A stretch of 64,000 nt of DNA. It comes from Zygaena filipendulae (Eukaryota; Arthropoda; Insecta; Lepidoptera; Zygaenidae). The stretch is from positions 9,555,501-9,619,500 of the forward strand of contig OU015662.1 of the NCBI GenBank assembly GCA_907165275.2. Direction: 5' to 3'. The position numbers and the translations under genes were made by a program. Under the pieces are notes generated by a model. The model saw nothing but the letters and a program-made list of their open reading frames with translations. It was not told the DNA's origin and did not search any database. Positions 23,060 to 34,612 of this stretch are shown one piece after another (position 1 is the first letter of the stretch; each line of letters begins with the position of its first letter).

Positions 23060-23420
23060 AGCGATCGCGATACTTGTGTGGTCTAAGAAGCAGATTTAAA
23101 AAAAAAATACTGTCAAAGTTCCCGCCAAACGTGCAAAGAAGAAAAAAAAACAAAGGCACTGTTTACTCGCAGCCTGCCGGGGCGCGTGTGTCGCGATCCG
23201 TGTTTAGTAGCGGCACTGAGCGGCGCGACGGGCGCGTTCCAACCTCTGAATGGAAGGCAGCGATCGATGTGCTCAATGAACCACAGTTCGGAGGTCACCA
23301 CTCGTGTTGAGTTTCTGACCCTACTGCACGGTTTCTCTATCACACGGACCCGTCACACTCACAAGTCACAAGAGTGTTATTAAGTCAGCGACTTTTAAAT
23401 ACAACCATACGGCAACCGGG
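23060..23420. promoter_or_regulatory. CpG-rich block, possible promoter or 5' UTR
   Basis: A GC- and CpG-rich interval in AT-rich DNA, densest at 23160..23300. All frames are locally open because stops are rare in such sequence, so the open frames are not evidence of coding. It lies upstream of the minus-strand start-donor pair at 22938..22958. Confidence 0.3.
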
Positions 23421-24133
23421 TATTGGGTAGACGGTTGTCCACAATGTCCGCTAATAGTAAACGATTACTAACCTTAAACTATTTGAGTTATTACAGGTCC
23501 ATTACAGATCTATCAGTACACTATAATCTCGAAGAGTTCACACACAGACTTCCGGTAGGTAATAAGCATTGTAAGTATACCAAAACTGGCTATCTTCAAG
23601 TTCATTTTTAATTTGATTCCAAGTCGTAACTCCAGTCGTACCTATTGATACTATCTTAGCATTCTCAACTGACAGATTCTCGAATTCTTGATGTAGGCCA
23701 AATTTTTATCTTTGAATGTCGATTTTGAAACTTTTTTTAAACGTAACTTTTCACAGGTCGCAGGCCCAATATTTGAGTTTATCGATAGGCGTCTATGATC
23801 GCACTGATTGGACAGCTGAACCGGTATATGACTGGGCTCAGCTGCCAGTTATGTGGGGTTACTTATCCGATTGATATTTGACAAGAGAATATACTGTAAC
23901 TATTGTGCTATATCGGTTGATCAACGGTATCGCATCGACATGCTCATTAAGTGTAGCTTACAAATAAATTTTATCAAAATGTACGTGTATGTAGGTGCAC
24001 TTCTGAAGAGCACTATAAGTTGAATACAGTTAACATCCGCCTTTCATGGTCCGTCTTTTTACTTGTTTTGGCTGTGATTATTTCCGAGAATTCTTTCCTG
24101 TGCCAACTATTCTTAATTCAAAGTAGAAATAGT

Positions 24134-24190
24134 ACATTGTTATCCTAGGGGGAAAGTGATAGTAAGTCTTTCTCCCGAGGATAACACTGT
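24134..24190 (+). ncRNA. Small hairpin, miRNA-precursor-sized (candidate)
   Basis: Arms ACATTGTTATCCTAGGGGG and its partner CTCCCGAGGATAACACTGT form a stem of about 23 bp with three or four mismatches around an 11-base loop. Size and pairing would suit a short miRNA precursor, but no conserved miRNA is recognised. It may instead be the core of a decayed foldback element. Confidence 0.3.
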
Positions 24191-24483
24191 GCTTTTCATT
24201 ACGAATGCAAGGAAAGTCAAAATAAAAATAGGAATTAGCTTAATAAAAAGTGAGTGAATTTTATTTTAATTAATACCTACTTAAACTTTACGTTATTTCA
24301 ATTTTACATCGCGCTGGCTGTATAGAAAGTTGGAACATGGTTCAATAGAAATGTGAAAATAGACCTAGTTTTTTTTTTATAATTTGACAGTTGTCAGTTG
24401 AAAGCGATTCACCCTAGGGCTGAAAAGGGTTACTTTCAACCCGCTTCTCAGGCAACTTCAGACCTACTTTCCGAGTATGAGTA

Positions 24484-24837
24484 ATGAAAAAATATTATTT
24501 TGCAATCAAACTATCTGACAATACAGAAGTTATTAGAGCCGAAATTGGAATTCATACCTTGCAACAGATAGCTGCAACACTGAAAACACTGGTCCCGTTT
24601 CTTACAACCCTTACAACTAAGGAAAACGTTTGCCCTTGCGGAGAATATTCTCATACAAAACGCTAGTCGTGTCATATCATTAGAAATTCTCACACACCTG
24701 AACATGAGTTGCGACTTGCGAAGTCTCAATTGCAACAAATAATAGCTCAACAAGCGATCAGCATGATCATTGTTGTTATGCAAGTGTGGCTCGGCTCGTC
24801 AGTTCCGCGGGATGCACCGTTATTGCAAACGCGGTAA
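24484..24837 (+). pseudogene. ORF interrupted by one in-frame TAG
   Basis: An ATG frame of 60 codons (24484..24666), with balanced amino-acid use and a C-P-C near its end, stops at TAG. The same frame then continues open for 56 codons (Gln- and Leu-rich, helical-looking, then hydrophobic) to TAA at 24835. One substitution could therefore have broken a 117-codon frame. No family is recognised. Alternatives are a genuine 60-aa product or chance. Confidence 0.25.
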
Positions 24838-25119
24838 TTACGCGCCAGACTTGTTACTGCTCACTGCCTTTTTTACTGGGTGTTATGTACCTACGTAATA
24901 CACGATGTTATTATATACCTATCTGCTGCAACTGTGATTTGCTGTCACGGAAATCTGTGAACATTAGACACCAGAAGTATCGATGACAAATATATTCGAT
25001 ATTTTACGTCGATAAAAAAAAACCTTTGTGGTCACACTGTTACATGTTTATGTTGTTATATTTCATAACTTTTTTTTACTGATTTACAACAAATTTTGTA
25101 AGTCACACCTTATATTATA

Positions 25120-25473
25120 CAGGGTGTACCGTAAACCGATGTCAAGCCAGAACCAGGTGATAGGCTAAGTCATAACAGCTGTTAACAGAAAAATATAAAA
25201 ATCTTTGCTATGCCTATTTAACAAAAAGGACATTCATTAAAAACTGACGAAAGCAATAATTTTGAAAACTTCATTGGCAAAAATTTGAAGCAGTAGTTTT
25301 CAGAAACACTATATTCAGGATTACACAATAAGAAGAAAATAAAAAAAGTTAAGGTGTGTAGCAACGTGAGTTAAAGAACCGTCGTAGGGTGTAAATTTTT
25401 ATAAATTTTAAAGATAATTTTTTTACGTAATGACTTAGCCTATCACCAGGTTCTGACTTGACGTCACACCCTG
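25120..25473. mobile_element. 354-bp Tc1/mariner-like MITE
   Basis: Ends are CAGGGTG...CACCCTG flanked by TA at 25118..25119 and 25474..25475. Inverted repeats extend about 50 bp and include AACCAGGTGATAGGCTAAGT on the left with its near-perfect complement on the right. TA duplication and CAGGGTG ends fit Tc1/mariner-derived MITEs. No transposase. Confidence 0.8.
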
Positions 25474-25479
25474 TATATT

Positions 25480-26097
25480 CGATGGCCTACATAACATGTT
25501 AGAAGCGGTCTGCAATAACATTCACAAAAGCACCTACACAATCATTGCCATATGAAACCAAATTTGCAAGACATTATTGCAAAAAAAAAATATTATAACA
25601 CAAAAAAAACTATTTATTACTAATGTTATAAAAATTTCAATAAGGACAAACATTTGTAATAAATAATGTTCGGAATAACGATTTATCTGAAGTCCCAAAC
25701 AATGGACCTTATCTAATATGGGAACGACTGACCAAAGATATCGGTATCCAACCACACATTTTAATACTTTCGGATATCCATATTATAAATTTTATTATAT
25801 TAGTAAGTATACGGGAAAATACAACGCCTGTAGATCGAATATTTGATAGAAATCTTCATAAATAGGATTCGATGTTAGATAATTTTACTAAAGCTTATAA
25901 GGATTGTGGAAAAAAATTTAGAACGAATTTCTTTATCGCACGGTAAAATCACGCTCAAATTCAAAACACTTTATCAGACTCTTTCTTATATCGGATATTT
26001 CTAACTGAGCAGTAACAGTTGTCATCAAACTTTTGTAAGAGAACCTGGCAAATTTATCGGAAGTATTTCTTCTTATCACGTTGCAACTTGCAATGCA
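25480..26097. other. No gene seen
   Basis: AT-rich, no supported feature. Confidence 0.45.
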
Positions 26098-26280
26098 ATG
26101 TGGCGGGCGGGTGGTGTGCCGCCTGCCTCTATCAACGATCGAAAGCGCATGGGCGGAGCGCAGCGCGCACCGTGCGGCGCCGGCGCCAGGGTTAATGCTA
26201 AATCTTTAGAAAAAGAATATGACGTTATCTATGACGATTCATTACCTAAAAATGGAACGGCCGTTTATTGTTTTTTTTAA
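26098..26280 (+). CDS. Small ORF with GC-rich start (60 aa, weak)
   Basis: An ATG opens 60 codons. The first 30 lie in a GC-rich block (26098..26190, containing GGCGCCGGCGCC) and the rest in AT-rich DNA. This abrupt shift argues against a continuous coding sequence. The block might be the real feature (exon or regulatory patch). No motif recognised. Confidence 0.15.
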   Translation: MWRAGGVPPASINDRKRMGGAQRAPCGAGARVNAKSLEKEYDVIYDDSLPKNGTAVYCFF

Positions 26281-28115
26281 ACATAAACCACAAAATATGT
26301 TGTTTTTTTTTTAAATAGCAGAGTACAATATGAATTTTTTAAGAAGAAAAAAAATCGGCTTCTCGCTGTGTCTTTAATGAGGGAGCCGAAGAGCCATTTT
26401 TTTTATCACACAATTCTTTCAAGTTTTTTAATGTCAGGTTGTTATCTTAGCATTGGGATTTTTCAAGCCGGTTACAAAATGTTGAGATAAAAACTAAACC
26501 AAGTTATCTAAAAATAAAATCCTCCATGATTTTAGGACACTCAAATAATATATAGTTATATCAATCAAATGCTCACACATTGTATTTTATTAGTGTTTAT
26601 TTTAATTTTATGATTTATAAGAATTAATGGACACCGCACTTAACGATGGTGGGCGGCAAAATAAAAAAAAAATGTTCTCAATCTTCAATAGATACTCGAG
26701 ATTCTCGTCAACGAGATTTAAAATTCAGATAGCTGTCGAGGTTTTCGGCCATTTAGGCTTTTTATATTAAATATCATAAATTACTTATTTAAGCAATTTA
26801 TTTTTTTCTAACATTTATATAAGTATTAATTTACGACACTTTGTTCGAGTGTTCAAGTTTTTTTCCCATAGTTTTATTAATTTAATATACCTATATCCTA
26901 TAAAAATATATAAATTTAATCACTGACAAGTTTGACACAAATAAAAGGTAGCCACAACCAAACATAAAAAACCTTAAAAAATCAGAATTTTTCAACCTTT
27001 TGTACATAACACATAGGTACTAATATATTTTATAGTAGAGAATTCCCAAATTCGTATACATATGGGTGCGCCTTCTTCAGGGGTTCCCAAACTTTTCTTC
27101 AACACGCCTCCTTAGTGCAATCAAAAAATCCATGTCCGCAATTAATTGTCTAGGTTACCAACAAATAAACTAAATAAACTAGTCTCGATTGGCTAAGTTT
27201 AAGATCACTCGTTATGAACGCTCCCTTTATAGGTAATATCATTTCGCGTTGGATAGCGCCCAAGGTTGAAAAGCACTGCAATATTGTATGTATAAGGTTT
27301 CTTGACGAAATTTTTTAGTGGTATACGACCCGCAAGTCGCAACTTTCTACAGATTCCCTACACTTATTGAGCACCCTTACAAGTGCTAATAAATTTTATT
27401 GTCGACAAGCGATCCATGACGTTTTAACAACTCTTTATGAATACATTTATAATTCTTTTTTTTTATCCGAATCGAAGAATTAACAGTTTTGTTCTTGTCA
27501 AATAAACAAATAAATCTTAATGTGAAACCATTAACCATCCCAAATATTAACGGTTTCGCAAGAATGACATCATTTACGATCTAGGCTTTGTCAAATATCA
27601 TTTCAGCTTATGCAAATACGCTGTTAAATATCCATTAGATCTTCGATCGGAGATATCATGAAAAACATATAAAAAAAGGAATTTAAATCGAAAAGCTATT
27701 AAAGATCATTAAGGTCATCCAGGGGAAAATTTTATAAGGTAGGTACTTAAATTAATGCGAGCAAGGAGTGGTCAGTTGAAACCTATTTTAAATAAATTTT
27801 ATATGAATTAATTAATTTACTTAAATAGGTAAACATCAAAGATCGTCATTATAATTTTTACTAAACTTTTAATGTCTTATTAGAGACTACAACCAGGGTA
27901 GGTATATGTTTACATAGAAAACTAAAAGTATCGAACGGAGTGTGGTTTACAATAAAAATCTACTTATACCTTGAAATAACATGTGGAACTCAGAACTATA
28001 TCATTTAGTTTAAAGTTCAAACTCATGTATAATAAAGTATACCCTAAAACTACTATAGAAAGCAGCCATTCCATTTCATTCATTTCCAAATTTAGTTTAG
28101 TATTTATACTATTGA
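26281..28115. other. No gene seen
   Basis: Strongly AT-rich with poly(T) runs; no supported feature. Confidence 0.45.
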
Positions 28116-28117
28116 CT

Positions 28118-28146
28118 GTATTTATTTATTTATTTATTTATTTAAG
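28118..28146. repeat. (TTTA)n microsatellite
   Basis: About six TTTA units. On the minus strand it could be the tail of a retroposon. Confidence 0.7.
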
Positions 28147-28149
28147 TAC

Positions 28150-29057
28150 ACAAAACAGATTGTAGTCATTACAATTTTTACTTATTATAGTGTATTAATA
28201 TATGTTCTGACCACAAACCAGAGATATGCATACCTAGAAATACTAAAAATTTACTATTTATACTATGAAATAGTTGATCAACACCTGCGCTCGGCAGCGC
28301 TGGGGCGCGCTCGCGGCGCGATATGATCGCGTCATGCACAGCCATCGGCGACAGGCAGTGCCATTGACCTACGTGGGACAATACTAAATAAAAAAATATC
28401 ACACCACATTATTGATAAATGATTTTTAACAGATAAAAACTGAGGCATAATTATGTGATTATCTAGCTGAACCTGAAATTAGTCGTCTTGTCCAAATTCT
28501 TTCAGTATTCCAGAATTTTTCTATTTTCCATGCTTTTCTTTTTTTATATTTTAAAAATCTCATTCGGGCTATCACGAAAAAAAACTGAGAAATCTGTCAA
28601 GTCGTATTCAAATGGCAAGCTTATCATGAACAAAAATTTTGATTTGAATGAGTATTAAAATCCATGGTTTTAAATCGATTATGGTTTTAGCTCAATCTGA
28701 GTGGAGGGAGACCAATAGGTATGTCAAAAAAAGGGAAATTGTCACAAACGCAAGTTGCAACGCTCCTCATTGGCTGCCCAGAGCGAATTACTGTTTCCCA
28801 AGTAAGTGAGGTAGAAATAGACTAATAGAGATGAAAACGGAAGTGCGACAGACATAACGAGAACTAAAATAATAATAATATTTTTAAGATTTCTTTCAAA
28901 ATATCAAAATAACTATTTATTAGATACCTACTATAACGAAACCAAATGTTATGAAAATCACGAGAAACTCAACGACATAATACCTAATAGTTAAACATAC
29001 TCATAGATTTACATATTTTATAATAATATATAGTTTATTATATTTATAAATATAAAA
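28150..29057. other. No gene seen
   Basis: One GC-rich patch at 28280..28345 (CGCTCGGCAGCGCTGGGGCG). Otherwise AT-rich with no frame supported. Confidence 0.4.
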
Positions 29058-29393
29058 ATGTTAAACATTTTCTTTGATACCCAAGCCATTGATGTTCACA
29101 AAGAAGAGACTAAAAGCTCGAATGCAAAAAGACAGGAAAGGGCCAATAATTTAAGGTTCAATAAAGTGCACGAAACATCCCTTGCAGAGGTCCCAATTCA
29201 AAACACAAAACGCATAAGGCTCTCTCCACGTGGCATAGCGCACTAGCTTACTAGCATGAAGCCGATTGACCGTCGCGATGAGGAAACACGAAGGGAAACC
29301 CTTATGATCCAGGAGCGTTGTGGCTTTATGTTTTGCGCGTGCAGAATACTCCCTCTGATCAATGGAGCATGTATCGGCGATGTCGAAATGTGA
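29058..29393 (+). pseudogene. ORF interrupted by one in-frame TAG
   Basis: An ATG frame of 62 codons, hydrophilic and rich in Lys, Arg and Glu, ends at TAG (29244..29246). The same frame resumes, passes an ATG at 29256 and stays open for 45 further codons, including a C-G-F-M-F-C-A-C cluster, to TGA. Base composition is less AT-rich than the surroundings. It may be a broken gene or retrocopy, or chance. No family recognised. Confidence 0.2.
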
Positions 29394-29399
29394 AAAACT

Positions 29400-29948
29400 C
29401 GTGACTCCAAGTCACGATCGGTGGAGTCGCGATCGTGGGCCAGACCTGTCAACTAATATACCAGTCACTACTAGTGCATCCTACGAAACGTCACACCAAG
29501 AACTATATTGACTGTCTTCATCTGAAATAAGCGGAGAAATGTGGAACTCTCATTTAGCGCTAGAAAATGACCCGACGTTAAAATGCGCCCAGGTATACTC
29601 GAACGAATTTATTACATCAGCTCAAAGAACTACCTAAGTGTTTTAACTGTGCGTATGCGCATAATAGTATTTTGAGTCTTTTTAGTTTTTGAGTCAAAAT
29701 GACCTGGTTACTTTATATCAAGAACTTTCTATGGTTCTCTTTGCTACTGGAAATAGGTTGTAGATTTGAGTCAACTAAGACATTTTATACAACAAAACAA
29801 GGGTGCTCGGACTCTTAGGTACATATCTATCAATATTTTCCAAAAACTAGGTGCCTACGTAATCCTCAAAGATTTGCTACCATTTATAAACTTAAGCTGC
29901 TCTTTACTGCATTTTAATTTTTGTTATAATTATCGATTTGTCTAAAAG
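29400..29948. other. No gene seen
   Basis: The first 50 bases contain a small GACTCCA/TGGAGTC inverted repeat; nothing else is supported. Confidence 0.4.
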
Positions 29949-30115
29949 AATATTTATTTATTTATTTATTTAAACTTTATGCACATCATGGTACAAAAGG
30001 CGGACTTAATGCCACAGTGGCAATTAGGTATAAAATTTCGCATTTTTTCTGTGACAAAATTTATGAGTAATATAGTAGGAGTACGATAGAGTATAGTAGT
30101 AGTTATATTGAATTA
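29949..30115 (-). mobile_element. Non-LTR retroposon 3' end, minus strand
   Basis: Read on the minus strand, GCCACTGTGGCATTAAGTCC leads to ATAAAGTTTAAATAAATAAA, a polyadenylation-like end with a short tandem tail, common at the 3' ends of lepidopteran LINEs. 5'-truncated. Confidence 0.6.
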
Positions 30116-31185
30116 AATCTAATGTTACATAACAAGTTTCACATAAAATTAATCCCACTTTAATAAAGATAAAATAAAGCGAACCACTTACCTACTAGTG
30201 CTTTAACTGATGGCGGTTAAATTATAAGAACACATTTATCACCGAAGATAATGAATGACTAATAATAATAGAACTAGATACATTGAAGCAGAAGAAAATT
30301 GTGAATCAACTATTAAAGTGTCTGACTCTATATCGGCAAAACAAATTGCATTGCGCCGTGGAGACGTCAGTTTTATTTTTATCGTCCTAATAAATGAGTT
30401 GTGAACATAAAATGAGAATCTACGCCTTGATCGTCTGTTTGACGCGTTGTGCACAGCTGGTTATGGAGTATTATGGCAGTTTTAATTTTGAACCATACGA
30501 AACAATAAGATTCAGATAAAGATAATTCATTGAAATGATAATATATTAACGATGTAAATAAGACAATATTTTAAATTGAGAAAGTAAGCTTTATTTTTGT
30601 ATATAAAGCATAGTAATATTAAATAGCCAAGCCTGTTGTCACGAATTTAGAGTATAAACAGCAAATTTAGAATAAAGGCTTTTAGTTTTGGAACAATAAA
30701 TAAACAGAACCTGCTGCAGAGCATATTAGTATTTCATGAGTCATACCTATAAGCCCGAGGCTAAAAATAAGTGGACCACATTAATTTTAGTGGCAAGCCT
30801 AGTATCTTGCTGTTATTGAAGCATTATGGCCGCTCATTCATTCATTTTCCTTTTAACATGGGTGCCGATATCTTGTTTCAATTTAAGTTTTACTATTAGT
30901 GGGTATAGAAAGTAGAAAAGTTTTATTGGAAAGTTTAAAACTTAATAGATTCTTTTTTTCTATTCATGATTTTAACAAAGCATTAATGGTTAAGTGCTCT
31001 TTTGTTAGAGATCCATCAGTAGTTATTTCATTATATTTTACGATCATACATTTAACGATGAAAATGGTGTTATGATTATCTAAAAGCTATCAACTAATGT
31101 CGACAAGACGTTGGTTAACCATCGGTTCAGTTACTCATCTACATTCTTCACTAATACATATGAGACGTATAAAATAAGGTAAAGA
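30116..31185. other. No gene seen
   Basis: On the minus strand a GTAAGT donor-like site lies at about 30184..30190, but stops precede it in the frames examined. No feature supported. Confidence 0.4.
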
Positions 31186-31339
31186 TTGTAAATTGAACCG
31201 ATTCTATAAGCAATTTCACACTGATAGTAAGTATTCCCAAGTGACAAAGGATACTTTTGATCCCAAAACAAGGGAGTTCTCGAAGGAAATTACAAAATTA
31301 TAGAACTGTTACGGGTGAAACTTCAGGAAGAGCAGCTAG
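31186..31339 (+). mobile_element. Degenerate Helitron
   Basis: The spacing of the local family is kept (ATTGAACCGATT body, GATACTTTTGATCCC, then GGGTGAAACTTCAGGA and GCAGCTAG followed by T), but the hairpin is badly eroded. An old copy. Confidence 0.45.
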
Positions 31340-31678
31340 TTCTGTGACAAAATGTATCCCACGTATGTGACGATTTGTAGTCATATATCAAGGATGTTGA
31401 TATTCAAATAATTATTTGCATGTTTAAACTTTTATCTCAGTATGAAAAAGAGTTTTGAAATTTCGAAGCATCAGCTAATAAAAAAGCAGAGAGTACAGTT
31501 CGATCTGTTTTATTTATTAATATTATAAAAATAAAACGGAAACAATATTCAGCGTTAGGTAGTTTATTAGTTATAATAAAGCTGCATGCATAGATCACTA
31601 ATAGACTGAGTATTGAAGTTTTGAATGGAGCGTGATTTGCCTGCAAGCAATCTTTACTAGTCTGACAGGCGAAGAGAA

Positions 31679-31834
31679 ATGGCCCTTGAGGTGTCGCCGC
31701 GCGCCGGTGAAGTGTGTCAATGCACTATAGAGCTGATATATCTACTCATATGCGACTACATTACCATGCTCACTTCAAGGGCTATGGACAGGTTTCCATC
31801 CGAGGTGGTTTATTCTCACGACCTTATACGATAG
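31679..31834 (+). CDS. Small ORF (51 aa, weak)
   Basis: An ATG in very good context (GAGAAATGG) opens 51 codons. The first third is GC-rich. A donor-like CCG|GTGAAG lies 30 bases in, so it might be a short first exon. No motif or family recognised. Confidence 0.2.
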   Translation: MALEVSPRAGEVCQCTIELIYLLICDYITMLTSRAMDRFPSEVVYSHDLIR

Positions 31835-31839
31835 ACAGT

Positions 31840-32982
31840 GCGCAATTCTGTTTATAACATCATAGTAAATTCACTCTTTTTTATGAGGTAGGTACTTTTG
31901 TGTTGATGTTTTGCATTTAAAAATATTTATAAAACGTCGTCGTATAAAATTTGTTGGGACTCGAGAACGCTACAAATAATCTTAAATTTCTTATACACAA
32001 TATGATCAGTAAACAGCGTAAAATATACCTACGTATTCAAATATTTTCATTGAAAGAAGCAATCTGTTCTATTTATTTAATTTAACGAACTCTGATTGTA
32101 TTGTTTTGATCCGTGGTTTTGATGTTCTCGCATTATTATTTTATTATCTTTGTCTCTTTTTTTTTAATATGGAGTTCCGCACATAGTGCATTTAGCCCAG
32201 TGTCAATTAGGTTTTTTTTTTTTAATCGCCACCACGAAACTTTACCATCTGTAACAGAACCATATATAGTATTAACGATAGAATTGATGCTTTCGGCTCC
32301 ACCAAAAAATCATGTTCCATATCCGACCCGGTCGAAAGTCTCTCGAAGGTCTGTCCATCATCTCACCGCAAACATAACGGGCCTTTAGTAGGTCGAAGCC
32401 TCTCCCGTGAACTTCCTTACAAGCCTCTGTTGTTTCAGCTTTTATTGTTACTGCTGTGAGTACTTATAGTCTAAACGGTGACAGCTCTCGAACATTCTTA
32501 TTCAACATGCCATAACCTTTTATTGTCTGAAGCTATTTGATTATTTCGATTTGGTTTACCACAATAGAACTGTTTTACTACTTGTGGTGCGGTAATAAGA
32601 GCTATTAGTAAAGCTGTAGGTAAGCTTTTTGAGAACGGTATGTGCAGATAAAACTTCAATATAATGGCATCTAAAATTGAATTTCCTAATCTAATAACAC
32701 AAAATCAATGAAGAAACGGGATTGTTATAAGATTCAATAAAAAATATACCGTTAAAGATTCTATTGAGAAAAACACCAACCGCAGAACGTCAAGCAGATG
32801 GCCTGATTGAAGCAAAAAGAGAACAAATATCACATTAAACAACAATGAAAGCATGGGAATGTCTTCGCGGATAACATCATTGTGATAAATAATAATATGC
32901 AGTATAAACGATTGGGGCAAAGTGGCAATCTTTATCATAAATAATTATACCATTGTGTATTGTTTCATGAAACCTATCTTCT
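31840..32982. other. No gene seen
   Basis: AT-rich, no supported feature. Confidence 0.45.
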
Positions 32983-33291
32983 TCTATACTATAATATAAG
33001 AGTAGAATCCGCGATTCTGTACATTGAATATTTTGACAAATTTTGACAGGGAGTGATAAAAGATGAGTAACCAACCACAAAAAAGAGTTTTTAAAATTCT
33101 TTTCTATCTGTCTGTCTGTTCGCGATAATCTCCAAACCTACTGAACGGATTTTCATGTGGTTTTCACAGGTAGATTAAGCTAAACCTGGAGCTTATAACA
33201 TATAGGCTTTGTTTCATTTAAATCGGAAGTTGAGAAAAGAAGTTGTCATACAAAATCGTTTCATGCGGGTGAAACCGCGGGGCACAGCTAG
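32983..33291 (+). mobile_element. 309-bp Helitron, GAATCCGCGATTCTG subfamily
   Basis: It starts TCTATACTATAATATAAG, passes GAATCCGCGATTCTGTACAT and CAACCACAAAAAAG, and ends in the hairpin GCGGGTGAAACCGCGGGG and CACAGCTAG followed by T. This is the longer sibling of 12329..12550. Confidence 0.85.
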
Positions 33292-33304
33292 TGTTTAATA
33301 ATAA

Positions 33305-33488
33305 GTAGCTGTTCCCCGCGGTTTCACCCGCGGTAATTTCGGAGTTCCCGCGGGAATTCCAGGATAAACTATACTATAAACCTTCCTCTTGAATCACTCT
33401 ATCCATTAAAAACCGCATCAAAATCCGTTGCGTAGTTATAAAGATCTAAGCATACATAAGGACAGACAGACTTTGTTTTATACTATGC
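33305..33488 (-). mobile_element. Helitron, minus strand
   Basis: On the minus strand it ends CCGCGGGTGAAACCGCGGGG and AACAGCTA. Its body matches 45952..46152 (CATCAAAATCCG and GCGTAGTT on the plus strand). It lies head to head with the 3' end of the previous element, 14 bases away. Confidence 0.75.
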
Positions 33489-33523
33489 AGTGATTTGTAT
33501 GTTTAGCTATCAATTCGTTTACC

Positions 33524-33892
33524 TTACTAATATCATATAGTATAAATGCAAATGTGAGTTTGTCTATTACGCTTTCACGCCTGAACTACTTAACCGATCA
33601 TAAGAAATTTTGCACGCATGTTATTAGAAAAGGACATAGGTTACTTTTGACCGGGAACTCTGAAAGTAACGCAAAGTGAAATTCCCGCGGGAACTCCGGA
33701 GTTAATGAGTTCGCGTGTTTGTGAGATTGTAGGGGGTAATCTCTGGATCTACTGAACTGATTTTAAAAATTCTTTCACTTATAAGAAGTTACGGTGATCT
33801 TGAATGACAGAGGGTACTTTTACTACTTTTTATCCCGGAATTCCCGCGGGAACTCGGAAATACCCGCGGGTGAAACCGCGGGGATCAGCTAG
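33524..33892 (+). mobile_element. Composite Helitron
   Basis: A first body resembling 6937..7156 runs into an incomplete 3' end near 33690. It is followed by a second body (AACTGATTTTAAAAATTC, CACTTATAAGAAG) with a complete terminus, hairpin CCGCGGGTGAAACCGCGGGG and CAGCTAG. It reads as two elements joined with loss of the first terminus. Confidence 0.65.
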
Positions 33893-34313
33893 TTACTTAT
33901 AAACTCAAGTAACAATGTATGAGATTGATTGTATCAGAAATTCACAAAAGTCACAAATAAAATGTGGATGTGAATAGAACTTAATTTCACAAAAGAATTT
34001 GTACGTACTCCTGACGAAGCCACTGCTATTGGTGCAATTAAATAAATTAAATTGAATTATGTAATTAAACGAAAGGCAGCCATGCCATACGTTTTCAGAC
34101 AGGACAGCAACCAATAGTTAATTGAGGCAAAGACGACACAGTAGTGGTTAACGAAGTTAAAACGAAATATATTGTTACAATTATCTCAACCAATAAAGAA
34201 GTTATAACGAACTACTTTTATACAGATTTAAAGCTACATGTGATAGAAATGGTCAAAGGCGTGTGTTTATGAAAAATAAGTATCAATATACAAAAAAATA
34301 ATATATAAGTACC
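33893..34313. other. No gene seen
   Basis: Unremarkable AT-rich spacer. Confidence 0.4.
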
Positions 34314-34316
34314 TAA

Positions 34317-34553
34317 CCGCCGCACTCAGAGTCGACTTTAATGATTACTTAGTTAAGTATAGATTTTTAAAACAAAACTGCCGCAATCAGAAAAGTTTAA
34401 TAAATTAATGTTAATTGGCATTTAACTAATTAAGTTACATCTCATTAAATGCCAACTAACATTAATTTACTGAACGTCTCTGATTGCGGCAGTTTTGTTT
34501 TGAAAATCTATACTTAACTAAATAATCATTAAAGACGACTCTGAGTGCGGCGG
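34317..34553. mobile_element. 237-bp foldback MITE, Harbinger-like
   Basis: Nearly the whole element is one inverted repeat: arms of about 110 bp from CCGCCGCACTCAGAGTCG to its complement at the right end, with a loop of about 15 bases near 34429..34443. TAA flanks both ends (34314..34316 and 34554..34556), a 3-bp TWA target duplication. A diverged copy lies at 61354..61543. No coding capacity. Confidence 0.85.
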
Positions 34554-34567
34554 TAAGTATTATATTA

Positions 34568-34612
34568 GCTGTTTGGTACCCATAGTACAAGCTCTGATTA
34601 GTTTGGGACCAG
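34568..34612 (+). mobile_element. SINE 3' domain fragment
   Basis: GGTACCCATAGTACAAGCTC and GATTAGTTTGGGACC match the conserved tail domain of lepidopteran SINEs and resemble 50605..50640. The tRNA head is missing. Confidence 0.55.
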
